Positions 1 through 10,794 of a DNA stretch of 64,000 bases are shown here, in pieces. The translations under genes were made by a program, and so were the position numbers. This DNA comes from Seison nebaliae (taxonomy: Eukaryota > Rotifera > Pararotatoria > Seisonacea > Seisonidae), in the NCBI GenBank assembly GCA_023231475.1, contig JALJEE010002436.1, positions 248,001 to 312,000 of the forward strand, given 5' to 3'. Below the pieces are notes generated by a model. The model did no database searches. It worked only from the letters and a program-made list of their open reading frames with translations, and was not told the DNA's origin. Each line of letters starts with the position of its first letter. Position 1 is the first letter of the stretch.

Positions 1-3000
1 AGAAATTATAGAATTTATTCCTCACACTTTTCTTTTTCGAATGTTTCTTTTCACGATTATTTTTTTTCTCTACTCGATGAATGATTTTTGGAGTTGGTAT
101 TTTATCGTTAAAACTGAGTGAATATGGATAGTGTTGTTTTCCTTCAATATCATATGTACCAAAATAAGTATTCGGATGTAATCGACCTCCCACTGATTGA
201 CCCGGTTCCCCATAATAAACGTTTTTACATCCATATCTCAACGGTCCATCCAAACACCCGTTTACTTCATGTTGACATAATTCATGCACTTGTAACAATC
301 GTGTATATATTTCAGATAGAATTTGATATTGTTCCGAATTCTCGAATTTACTCGCCGCCGATTCAAAAGAGACTGATCTGTGGAGAATGTTAGTGGAATT
401 TCTCTTGAGAGTTTCCAATGAACGTTCCGTTCTCCCAAAACTGCCCAAGGAAAATTCCATTTCAGAATTCGAACTTATTCCAGAAATCGTTTGGGCGGAA
501 CCGATATTACCTTTTTCTTTGTGAGCCATGGCCTATGGGAGGAGAATTTTGAAAATTGTTTTTGAAATTAGTTATCCCTATGGAAAATGTAACTTGTCTT
601 CTCCATTTCTCTAACAAGGGAAGATAACGTTGAACTTGTTTGAGTTGATGAGTTGTCCAAAATAAATAAACGTAATGAACATGACGACCGATGCGAAAGA
701 GTTCAGCGATTTTTTCCGGTTCTAAACTAACCGTTTCTAATACTGCGTTAAGTGGAATTCGAAGTAATTCTACTTTTGTTAGCGCTCTTAAATTTAATGA
801 GAATAGAAAATAAAAAAGGATTTTAAATATAAAAAAATTTAAAAGAATTTTATAAACTTGACAGTTATCGGTGAGGGTCTTTTCATAATAGCTCCAATAT
901 TGAAGATGCAAACGCCTTCCTTGAATCGACCATTTTGAGTGACGATTTCACAATGATCCTGATCAATCAACACACAAGTTCCATTGACAATGAAATAGAT
1001 ATCAGTCACCACATCATCAGTACGATAAAGAATTTCATTCGCCGGCAAATAAACACGACGAGCAGTTTCTGTCAATTTTTCTAATTGTTCTAAATAATAA
1101 TATATTTTAAATTTCCATTGAGCAAAGAAAGAAACCGTGACTAAATAATGAGAAAGCATTTGACGACATCATCAATAAAGCGTTTAGATCGAAACATAAA
1201 TTGGTACGAAGACGAGGTGAAATATATCGGAGAAGATCTTCCCATTCTTCATGACGATTATTCTCCCATAAAAGCTTGTGATAATTATTTATTCGTTCCA
1301 CATATGATGTCAATCGGAATGATTTTAAGAACTCCATCAATTCCGCTCGATCTTGGTGGAAATAATCTTTGAGTAAACTAAATTTGACGAATTGAGCTGA
1401 AAAATATCGTACGGCAAATTCGTAGAAAGCGAAAGATGCGATAATGAATCCCATTCTCTTAATTTGTTCTACTATATCAATCGGCAATTGAAAGGGAATA
1501 CTGGTTCTGGTAGCGATGATGGTGAAATAGAAGAATGAATAAAAATAAGTATCGATATGTATTGGTTTATCTATCAACCATTGTTCACCACGACAAATGT
1601 ATCCCTGACTGAATTCCACATTATTTTCATTTTCTACTAAATTAAAATTCCATTTACATGTCGTCACGAAGAGGATACAAGCGCCGAAATGATGGAAGAA
1701 TATGAGGAGTAAACCAGCTCGAATGCGCAGGAAAAATTTTGAATGTGTATGAATAGTCACTTGTAAGTATCGGAAGAAGTTAGAAAAGTAGACGAGTTGA
1801 AGGAGACGATTTAATTTCAAATAAATCACAACATCATGATTAAAATCTCCAATTAGTAAACCGACGACATAATCGATTGGAAACGTCGCTAATAAATCGA
1901 ATCGTTTCGATGTTTTTATTGAATTGTATTTTATCGTTTGGATCGGATATTCCATTTGTCTCAATGTTGATGCAAGAACTTGAAGTAACCAGAATGTCTG
2001 ATTACAAATATCCACTGTATTACAGAGAAGAAGAACGATGAAATTGTTCGAGTTCAATGAAATGAGATAAATGATAAGATGAGCATTAATATAACATACC
2101 ATTCCTCGGATCAATAACCAAATTGGCATGATACGGCGTGAAACAAATTTTAAAACATTTGATAATTTATGTTCCAAAATTATGTCATTCACAACAATTA
2201 TGAGAATTGCGAATGAATTGAAAATTCGAGTAGAATAACTTTTTGGCGCTTCCTTTATTTGATCACTGTCCAATTGAGCATTCTTGTCATTGATCAACAA
2301 TTCATAACGTCTCACTTGTTTCTCGGCAGTGACCAACTTCTTCAATTTACCCACCAATTCCTTCGCCAAAATTATCGAGTCAACATATCGTCGTCGAATT
2401 GAATATAATTGTTCTTTCCATTCTAAACCAAAGCCGGTTTCTTTCACGTTAAGAAACGATCGGAGAATTCTCTTACGAAGTCTCAATTCCGGCCGAAATT
2501 CTTGTCCGTATGTCAACGAATGTTTTTCCAAAATTTTTTTGAATCGATAAAATGTCAATCCGATAACTTGTACGTCGGTGGCTGCCATAACGGAAAAGAG
2601 AGAACCACTATCTGAAATGAAACTCTCGAGACCGATATGATCTCCTTCTTCCAATATCATCAGAGTGACATCTTTCCATTTAGCGTAACAACGTCCTTGT
2701 TTCACTACATAGACATATCTTAATAATTCTCCTGCTCTCATAATTTCTTGACCTTTCTGATATCGCCAATATTCGAGAATTGGAGCGATATCGAGAAATA
2801 AAGATTCGTAATTTCTCACTCCTCGAAACAGTGGGAGATCTTTGAAATATTTGTGAATATCATCCGAGGTGGAAATGAATGAACGAACATTATCTGGCAA
2901 TTCCACCATATCATTATAATTATCAGATTTATCGATCACTTGTAAATGATTAATATCATTCATAATTCTCTCTCTCGACAGATGTGGCACTTCTTTCGCA

Positions 3001-6000
3001 TTCAACATAATTCGAAGATATTTCACTTTCGTATCAAAACTAATTCGCCATCTCATTTGTGTTATATAATCAGATATGAATAAACCACGAACTAAATTTA
3101 TCACCACAACACTCATTAATAGAAAGACCAGAAGATATTGTCGAAATTCGAGATTATCATCGAACAATTCCCAATTCAAACGATCACCATATTCGAAAAT
3201 TAAACGAATTATCAATGCGTAACAGGAAAGATAAATATGGAACCACACACTCAGAACTTGAGTACATCGACCATAAAATAATTCGCAAGAACAATATGTA
3301 TCGTCATAAATGCAGAGTAACCAGAATAACGATCCCGATATGATATGTAACCAAACGATTACCAATATGACTAATAACGTACCAAAAAGAAAATCTGAAA
3401 TTTCATTCCATGTGTGCAATTCGGAAATTCGTAACATCAACGGAATAGTTTTAAGAATACGAGCCGTCCTCAATACCAGAGTCACCGAAGTAATTTTTTG
3501 AGTAAGAGGGACATAAGAATCAGCTCTCAAGAAAAAATATGGAACGAGTTGATTAGCTAAAACAGAAAGAAAAAATTATTAAAGATTTAAAATTTGAAAA
3601 TTAACCGAATATTTCGTAGGGAAATATTGATAACATATCGAGGACGAAATATTGACTAAACAGATATTGGACGACGGTCGACTTAACATCGAATTTTTTC
3701 TTTCCACATTCGAATACAGCCGTCCGCATTTGAAGTAATACATCGAGCCACAATAGTAAATCGAGGAAAGATGCCAAAATATCAGAATTATAAATTTCCT
3801 TATGAACTACTCGAATATCTTCCAATCCCGTCGTCAGAAAAGTGACGCAAGTCATCGAGAGGAAAAAGGTAAGGAAAGTCGTCCAGATGATGAGTGTGCT
3901 CGAATCTTTTTCAAAGAAATTATTTTCGAAAATATTACTGAATTTCTCCACTTTCAAAATGGTGAGCGATTTATAGTATTGCCATAATAATTTAACAGAT
4001 TTATGTGGATTTAATTTGAATAATTCTTCTCTTAATATTTTCATTCGATCACTCGGGAAATTCATTGCGGCTATCTCGTCCCTCAATTCATTACCAATTA
4101 CTCGTTCATCTGCAATGGCAATTCGTTCTCCGGCAGGAAACACCCATCGCGTCCTAAAAATTACTCGATATATTATTAAGGAGAATTGATGAGATAAATA
4201 TGGAACGTTAAATTATGGAAATTTCTCGTTGGCCCAAACGTATGTTTCGCCCATCTCATTAAATAATAACTGAGTAATTCTAAAAAGAAAAATTTTTTAA
4301 TTTAATGATCTAATTATTAACTTGTGGCATGAGTATCTAACGGTTCTTTCTGTTCTCGGTCTTTTATTTCTTTGCTCAGAGAAACGTCTTGTTTCCTCAA
4401 ATAGAGAATGATTGTTGGCTCTTCGGCATAGACCATTCCTCCCGGAACAATTTGTGCCAATGTCGTTGCTAGATTAAACTAAACAGGAAATTGATGAAAG
4501 AAAATAAAGTTGAAAGGTTCAAAATTAAAAAAAACGGTGTTGGTGAGAGGACGACTGATATTTTTCTTTAGATTCGTTGTGGGAAAATTAGTAACGTTAA
4601 TCTTTCCACTTAATACATGAATCAATCCTCCATGATGATAACAGTCGTTATATAAATTCTGTCCTTCCAATAGAAGATGCATCTCCACTTTCGAACTGAG
4701 AACCATTCCAATATCTTGTGCGAGATTTTGTAATCTCATCGACTAAAAGAAAATAATATAAGAAATTATTAATTATTTCTTTAAATTTAATTTGAACATT
4801 CTCAAATAAGAGACCACCAATGAAATATTTTATTTCATTCTTCGAGCCCGTCGACAAATATTCCAATGTTGTATTCATATTATTTACACGATTGAAACGG
4901 AATAAACTGGCGAAGAATTTCCGCAGTAAAAGTTTATTCTTTTCATTAGCACCTCGATCGACGAGAACTAAATGAAACGGAATAAATAATGAAAAGAAGA
5001 AAATTCGAACTATCGTGACATGTTTTGTAGTAATTTTTGAATTTCGCCTTCGAATATCTCAGATAAGTAATGGCACTGATGATGAGATCATAGAAACAGA
5101 TACGAACGAAAAAGAAAGCGATGTAGACAATGAAAGTCAAATACATTCTTTCGATATGTGTCAAATTGCTTAAGTCGCTTCTCGAATTGGATAAAAGTAG
5201 AAAAGACATATAATAAACGGAGAATATGTTCGCCAAAGTCACATTATTTACAGTAGATATTTCGGATTTTTGCGAATGAATCACATATTTATTCCCAAAC
5301 CATGAATCTTTCATAAAAACATAATTAATTAATTTATATAATAAATATTGATAAATAATTTAAATTTTAAATTAATTAATTAACTTTCTCTACAAACGAA
5401 ACGATCCTCCTCAATATAATGACATGCTATCAAATACCAGATACATGTACAAATATACCAGATGATGGTGAGATAAATGAAGGAAGCGAAAATCCTGAAA
5501 AAGGGAAATGATGAAACAAAACTAAAACGTTCGATATTAACCGAATACGAATGGAATTAAGAAATATGATAATTCGCCATAATCTCCACAAACGCCATGA
5601 CATAAGCATGAAATGTATTTGTAATCCGGCGATCGATAAAGACGAATATGGAATGAGATAATCGTATAATTGTTCGAGTGGTATGAGAGAAATTAGATCG
5701 AAATATATCTCAATAGGAATACATTCCGCTAATGTCGTCCGGAGAGTCAATTGGAATTCCTTATACATAATAAACGCTCGAAAACATACGCGGAAAACAT
5801 CGGTCGCTAACAAAACATCCGATAAATGAACGATAAGAATTTCTTTATGAAATCTCAATTTCGATGTATCAACTGGTTGGTAACCGAAACATGCTCGATA
5901 AATGAGTAGAGCCGAAACGCAGAAAATAGTTATACAGACGAGCAATTTCCAAATGACGAGAACTAAAGATATCTTCTGATTCTTTTCAGTTCGCATTCGT

Positions 6001-6020
6001 AAATTACCGAGAATATCCAT
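1..6020 (-). CDS. Multi-repeat cyclic-nucleotide-gated channel (CNGK-like), 3' end off window
   Basis: Twelve exons join in frame (6020-5542, 5494-5385, 5307-5020, 4967-4798, 4742-4536, 4478-4322, 4279-4207, 4153-3606, 3556-1136, 1089-858, 786-594, 532-1) and give about 1,803 residues in the window. I see three consecutive modules of six membrane helices, C-linker and cyclic-nucleotide-binding fold: residues about 1-470, 470-1020 and 1110-1626. S4-like arginine segments are visible (MSWRLWRLWRII, VLRTARILK). Single-chain CNG channels with four such repeats are known as CNGK, for example in sea urchin sperm; a fourth repeat could lie beyond the edge. The pore segments (SFLLLSNSRSD, LIIRLIFEYGD, TIIATRTSIPF) lack a GYG filter. 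Only the third binding domain keeps a phosphate-cassette-like stretch (RPSPITVKALT). The tail after residue 1626 is Ser-rich, then very basic. The start at 6020 is the first Met before S1. Family is firm; exact subtype is inference. Confidence 0.85.
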
Positions 6021-6144
6021 TTTGAGAAGAATGGATAAATAATGTGAGAGAAATTTGTTTTAAATGTTACCGTTGTAAATGGAATTATGTGAATGTTTAA
6101 AGAATAATTTATTTTCAATTGTTTCAATTTTAAATAATTTCAAA

Positions 6145-7749
6145 TTAATTTTTATTCTTCCACACATCATTTCGGAGAAGATTCTTGATACGATTCACAT
6201 CTCCTTCGATATCTCTCATACTAAAGAGAGCCGTTCCATCACAACCGATCGTGTCGTTACATATTTTCAATTGATTACCAATTTCCGATAATGGCCAATG
6301 ATTTTGTCTCATTCGATATGTGGCGATTCCTGGATAAAGTTTCTTATTCTTCACATTCTCTCCAATCCACCAATTCAATAATTTTGGGAAACTCTGAGCA
6401 GGAGGATCGATTTTCCAATATAATTGTGGGGATAAATAATCAATCCTGAAAATGATATTGATGATGGTGAAAAAAATGATTTTAAATTCTAACCATCCTT
6501 CATTCAACCACTTTTTCGCATCAGCATATAATTCTCGATATTGATCTAAACCTTTAATTCCTGATGGATTATTCGGACGCCAAATACCAAATGGACTAAT
6601 ACCAAATTGAACATGTGAATTCATTTCTCTAATCGTTCGTTGAAGTGTTTGAATTAAACGATTGACATTATCTCGTCGCCAATCATCCAATGACATCGGA
6701 TGTGAATGAGTTTTATCGAGATATGAATGATATGCAGCAGAATCAGGAAATGGTACATCAGTGATGGGATAAGGATAAAAATAATCATCCATATGAATAC
6801 CATCAATATGGTATCGTTTGACTAGATCTTTCACCACATTAATTGTATGATTCATAACCGTTTCAGATGACGGATCCATCCACAAATAATTCCCGTAAAT
6901 ATAAGTGGCATTAGGAAATCGTTTACTCATATGATTCATCGCTCGATATTTTTTTTCTAAATTTGAACTTTATTTTAATTTTAAAATTATTTTTAATTAA
7001 AATAACTGTTGACAGCTGCTCGATATGGATTGATCCAAGCATGTACTTCCATATGTCTTTTCGATGCTCCGTCGATAAGAAATTGGAGAGGATCGAAATG
7101 TTCTGGTGGTGCCATTCCTTGTTTCCCCATTAAATATTCAGACCAAGGTTCCAATTCCGATTGATACATTGCATCACCATGTGGACGAACTTGAAAAATA
7201 ATCGTGTTCGCATGAACATATTGTAAAGTGTCGAGTATTTGATTAATTTCCGATTTCATTTGATTCAATTTCAAACCAGCTTTTGAAGGCCAATCGATAT
7301 TCGTCACTGTCGCTACCCAGACACCTTGAAATTTTGATTGAATAGATTGACGGTAAAATGAATGAGTTCCATAAACCGATGTGGAATCGATACCTCCACA
7401 TCGTTCATTATCACAACGTTTATAACATCTGATTGAGTGACCATAATTGCCATAACGATTTCCACAATGACAACTCTCTCCATTATATACACCAGCGAAT
7501 TGGAATTGTCTTTTCGAACACTCATTCAAACAGTCGTTCATTGACATAAATCTCTTCTGAAATCCATTCAAATCGTGATGTAATCGATAGTCAGTGAAAC
7601 AGCCTTTATAATTACTGAATATGAAAAATAAAAAATTAAAAAAAAATTTTAAAAAAATTAAAATTATTTCCTAACAGACAATTTATTGTAAAAATGTTGA
7701 GAGTTGAAATGATGAATAATAAATGAGACTTTCTTATAATATTATCCAT
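6145..7749 (-). CDS. Secreted WSC-domain / GHL10 (DUF187-type) glycosidase-like protein
   Basis: Four exons (7749-7676, 7614-7007, 6956-6494, 6445-6145) join in phase to 481 residues. Exon 1 encodes a short basic N-terminus and a hydrophobic stretch (LLFIISTLNIFTIN), a likely signal peptide. Residues about 26-105 form a WSC-type cysteine module, beginning GCFTDY and including the CHCGNRYG motif; WSC domains bind carbohydrate. The rest matches the glycosyl hydrolase-like 10 family: it opens with GVWVATVTNIDWPS, followed by IIFQVRPHGDAMY, HAWINPYRA, YHIDGIHMDDYFYPYP, FGISPFGIW and YLSPQLYW. That family is mainly bacterial and thought to act on cell-wall glycans, so a secreted digestive or defensive hydrolase is plausible but unproven. 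Introns show it is a resident eukaryotic gene and not contamination. The domain calls are strong; substrate is unknown. Confidence 0.85.
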
Positions 7750-7821
7750 AATATAATTTACGGAAAAAGGAAAGAGAAAAATTTTCATGACTTTCTCCCG
7801 TTACATATAAGAGAATTCTGT

Positions 7822-8406
7822 TTAGACATTTGTCCAATTTCCCATCAATTGGAGAATTAACAAGTAAATTTCTTGGAATAATTCGATCACCAATCGCTCA
7901 ACAAACACACTATACAATCTCAAATTCTTAGTTGTTGAATGTTCTTCGACAATTGACGGTGGATCGATAAAAGTTGATGGAAATTTATCGGACGATAAAG
8001 ATAAGTCAAATGGACAATTCGTTGAAAGTATTTTATTTGAATAATAATTGAGAATTGTTGGGAATGTCAAACATTTCCTTTTCATCACCAAATAAAATAA
8101 ATTTATCAATTGACTTTCTGGCGATTTGATTCCATGACAAAGGAAATAAATAATCCGAAAGAGAAATACTCTCGTCAATTGAAAAGTTGAAGCGATCGGT
8201 CGATTTCTCCAATCAACCAATTTCAATAAAATGATTTTAATAAATAATTTATATTCAACAACTCGTTCAATCCATTTGGTGTTCAGATGGAAAATATTAG
8301 AAATAAAACGGAGATCTTCAAATAATTTATTCACTTTCTCAATAAAGAATTTCATCCAATTCTCCAACTCTTTCTCTCGATGAATATAATGCAAATTCTC
8401 TCCCAT
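7822..8406 (-). CDS. Hypothetical 194-residue protein
   Basis: An uninterrupted 194-codon frame lies between the WSC-GHL10 gene and PPP1R11, on the same strand as the former. The first half is rich in aromatic and hydrophobic residues with a basic cluster (KIILLKLVDWRNRPI). A second hydrophobic stretch (RVFLFRIIYFLCHGI) and a third at the C-terminus (LVIELFQEIYLLILQLMG) suggest membrane association. The middle carries a Ser/Pro-rich low-complexity loop. No catalytic motif or known domain is recognised. I weakly considered a peroxin such as PEX16 or PEX11 from the amphipathic pattern but could not align it. Codon use resembles the neighbours, so it is probably a real gene. Confidence 0.5.
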   Translation of the reverse strand: MGENLHYIHREKELENWMKFFIEKVNKLFEDLRFISNIFHLNTKWIERVVEYKLFIKIILLKLVDWRNRPIASTFQLTRVFLFRIIYFLCHGIKSPESQLINLFYLVMKRKCLTFPTILNYYSNKILSTNCPFDLSLSSDKFPSTFIDPPSIVEEHSTTKNLRLYSVFVERLVIELFQEIYLLILQLMGNWTNV

Positions 8407-8649
8407 AACTTATACAAATATTCCTGAAAAATTATTCGACAAATTTAAATTTTGGAAATATTCAAAAAAAAATTTTGGGAAAATTTGTTTTTCACAATTT
8501 TTTTTCAATTTTCAGATTCGTATAAGATTTATCATTTGAATTTGTGAGCTTGAAAAAAAACCGATTTTATTTATTCTTTTCCTCAAAAAGTTTATTTAAC
8601 AAAATTTTCTTATTTTTTATTCTCATTTGTAATTATTATTATCAAATTA
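8407..8649. other. Divergent intergenic region, hypothetical gene / PPP1R11
   Basis: This 243-bp AT-rich spacer separates the starts of a minus-strand gene and plus-strand PPP1R11, so it must hold both promoters. Homopolymer A and T tracts dominate; I see no distinct motif. Confidence 0.4.
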
Positions 8650-8952
8650 ATGAACTCCACATCCGAATTACCGACGGGAACAACAACAACAACAACAACA
8701 AACGAAGTTCCCACTTTAGTTCTGAGAGGAAATTGTCCAGAGAACGAAGAAACGGGAAGATCAGTCCGATGGAAAGAAGATACTGTAGACAATGAACATC
8801 AGAACAAAAAGAAATCGAAATGTTGTTGTGTCTACATTAAACCGAGAGATCGTCAAGTACCACCGAAAGAGAATGAGAATGAGAATCACGATTGTGGAGC
8901 TTGTCATCATCACACACCATCCGATTATCAACAGAAGAAAGAAGAAAATTGA
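8650..8952 (+). CDS. PPP1R11: Protein phosphatase 1 regulatory subunit 11 (inhibitor-3)
   Basis: A single exon encodes 100 residues, close to the family's usual size. The family hallmark is present: the PP1-binding stretch around residues 22-52 (LVLRGNC, then VRWKEDTVDNEH), directly followed by KKKSKCCCVYIKPR and a second Cys/His cluster (HDCGACHHH). In known orthologues the basic KVxW-like segment docks PP1 catalytic subunit, and the Cys clusters bind metal and have been linked to E3-ligase activity. The Thr run at residues 10-17 is a local (ACA)n repeat. The start is the first ATG in a frame open from the AT-rich upstream region. The call is confident from the TVDNEH-CCC signature. Confidence 0.95.
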   Translation: MNSTSELPTGTTTTTTTNEVPTLVLRGNCPENEETGRSVRWKEDTVDNEHQNKKKSKCCCVYIKPRDRQVPPKENENENHDCGACHHHTPSDYQQKKEEN

Positions 8953-8974
8953 AAAATTCTTTTATAAATTATTT

Positions 8975-9806
8975 TTATAAAATCTTCTCAAATCTCCTTC
9001 CTCGTAAATTGGCGAGTGGAATTCCTTCACTTTTAAATTTCTTCACTTGATGGTACGTAAATCTCAGATCGTTCGATAGAACTAACAATCTCTTCAGTAC
9101 AATCATCGTTCGATCAGTCAATTCGATAATGTCGTGAATTTTTTGATAGACTTCAAATTCGTCAGTCTCATTCAATGGAAGTCGTTCCAATTCTGTTCCA
9201 TGAAAATTATGATAATATCTGATAATATCAATTAAAATATACAACTTTCATGAATGACATCATACGTCTTTTCTGTTGTCGTCGTATAATTGCCATGTCG
9301 AGTGGTTTGTCCTTTACATGCGATTGGTTCATCAGAATTCAGTTTTTGCTTGTCACAAACAAACGACCAGTTTCGGTCTGTATCGGGACGGAGAATTGAT
9401 ATCTAATAATTTTTTTTATTTTGAATTTTTATTGATAAAATTAACACTGGAAATGATACATGTATTTATTGGGTTGTTCTGATATGATTTGAGAGAAAAT
9501 CGGATTGTATCAATATTCCAAAATTCAACTGTAGTAAAAGTCCGAAAAACTTTCTTACGAAATTCATACAGGATCTTATTGTTCAAATAAACAACAAGAT
9601 TAGTGTTAGTATTTGAATCAGAAATATCTAATTCGAAATCATTACGTCTTCCAGATAGAGCACATTCTCCAGGAAGGATATCGACATAATATTCGATTCC
9701 ATTTATAGGTAAAATAAATATCAACTTTTATTTAAATTAGAAATTCGAACACGAGAAAATATTTGGTAACTTTTATCGATAAAAGAAGGAAAATTGTTGA
9801 TACCAT
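8975..9806 (-). CDS. Orphan secreted protein, 229 residues
   Basis: Four exons join in phase (9806-9771, 9724-9446, 9402-9246, 9192-8975). Exon 1 plus the start of exon 2 encodes a strong signal peptide (MVSTIFLLLSIK joined to LIFILPING). The mature part has only four cysteines, at GECAL, NTCII, FVCDK and IACKG, consistent with two disulfides. A Thr-rich stretch follows, and then a helical C-terminal half (EVYQKIHDIIELTDRTM). No known domain is recognised. It is transcribed towards PPP1R11, whose stop lies only about 20 bp away, so the two transcripts must overlap at their 3' ends. Gene structure is inferred from three phase-matched introns, which is good evidence that it is real. Function is unknown. 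Confidence 0.65.
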
Positions 9807-9884
9807 TATCTTTAATTAAAATTTATTTAGCATTTAATATAGTCATTTATTTAACTTTTTTTTTATTGGTCTTAACTGACAGAA

Positions 9885-10232
9885 TTAGAATATTGTCTCA
9901 GATATAAACGGCTGGTATTTTCGCCTCTTTCTTCTTACTCGAAATGTTTTAAATCTTCTTTTAACTTCCAAAAATGAAGATGCTACTTCCTTAGTGCGAT
10001 AAATAGCCTTGTAGAAATATAATTTATCTTCTCTCATGTCCTCTAAAGCAAACTCTTCACTGTCCTGACATTTCGGTTTGTTTAGTCGATGAACTTTGGA
10101 CAGTTTTGAGCAGTGCACCTCAAATTCGAAGAAACTGACGAAACGGCCATTGTCGGAGCGGAAAGGAGTATTAGGTGAACAACAAAACACAATTGCTATA
10201 AATGAGAAAATGAAAAGTAAGTAAATTTCCAT
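9885..10232 (-). CDS. Orphan small secreted protein, 115 residues
   Basis: A single open frame starts with a clear signal peptide (MEIYLLFIFSFIAIVFCC) and is followed by a short mature chain with two further cysteines (HCSKL, PKCQD). The C-terminus is strongly basic (RRFKTFRVRRKRRK), suggesting nucleic-acid, glycan or membrane interaction, or a cleavage region. It lies immediately upstream of another orphan secreted gene on the same strand. I could not see convincing similarity between the two. No family is recognised, and no intron is needed. It could be a lineage-specific effector or a matrix protein; that is speculation. Confidence 0.55.
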   Translation of the reverse strand: MEIYLLFIFSFIAIVFCCSPNTPFRSDNGRFVSFFEFEVHCSKLSKVHRLNKPKCQDSEEFALEDMREDKLYFYKAIYRTKEVASSFLEVKRRFKTFRVRRKRRKYQPFISETIF

Positions 10233-10794
10233 TAAATTGAACTAAAGAAACTTCTATTAAAGTCATTCAACTTCTTTTTCTGTTTATAACTTAAAAGAAA
10301 TGACAATACAAATTAAAATAAATGTTTTAGAACACTTATCTATCATATCATCGTCCATCCATCCATCTTATTAGTTAATGTCATGACATTCATAAAAATA
10401 TCATTGGAATGACATTCGAAGTTCGAACATCATAAAAAAAATTAAATTTATTATTACTTGAAATTTAAGAAAAATTAATTGATGGAATTTCAAACTCACA
10501 CAAATTATAATGATATAAAATATTTAGTTTTCATTTGATTAATTGCATAATCATAAGTACATACGTACTCATAATCATAACCATAATACGGAATTAGGTG
10601 AGATTAAAATCGGAGAATGTAGTGCTCGAACTTGTCTTGTCCAGATTGAGTAATTATAGATGAATCTTTATCATTGAGATAAAGAGATGAATAAAAATTT
10701 AGCTTTAAAAAAATTCTAAAATACATTTAAGAAAATAAATTGACATAAAAATAAATAAAGAGAAAATTAGAATTTGAATGAGATTATCTGGAAC
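10233..10794. other. Divergent intergenic region, orphan secreted gene / SIN1
   Basis: About 560 bp of AT-rich DNA lies between two divergent start codons and must include both promoters. A short (CATC)n run occurs near 10350 and a quasi-repeat of CATAATCATAA near 10548-10586. No ORF or RNA gene is visible. Confidence 0.4.

Noticed and set aside
118-393. Plus-strand 91-codon frame at the left edge
   Set aside because: It is antisense to the continuing minus-strand exon of the CNG channel, whose frame is phase-consistent with upstream exons.
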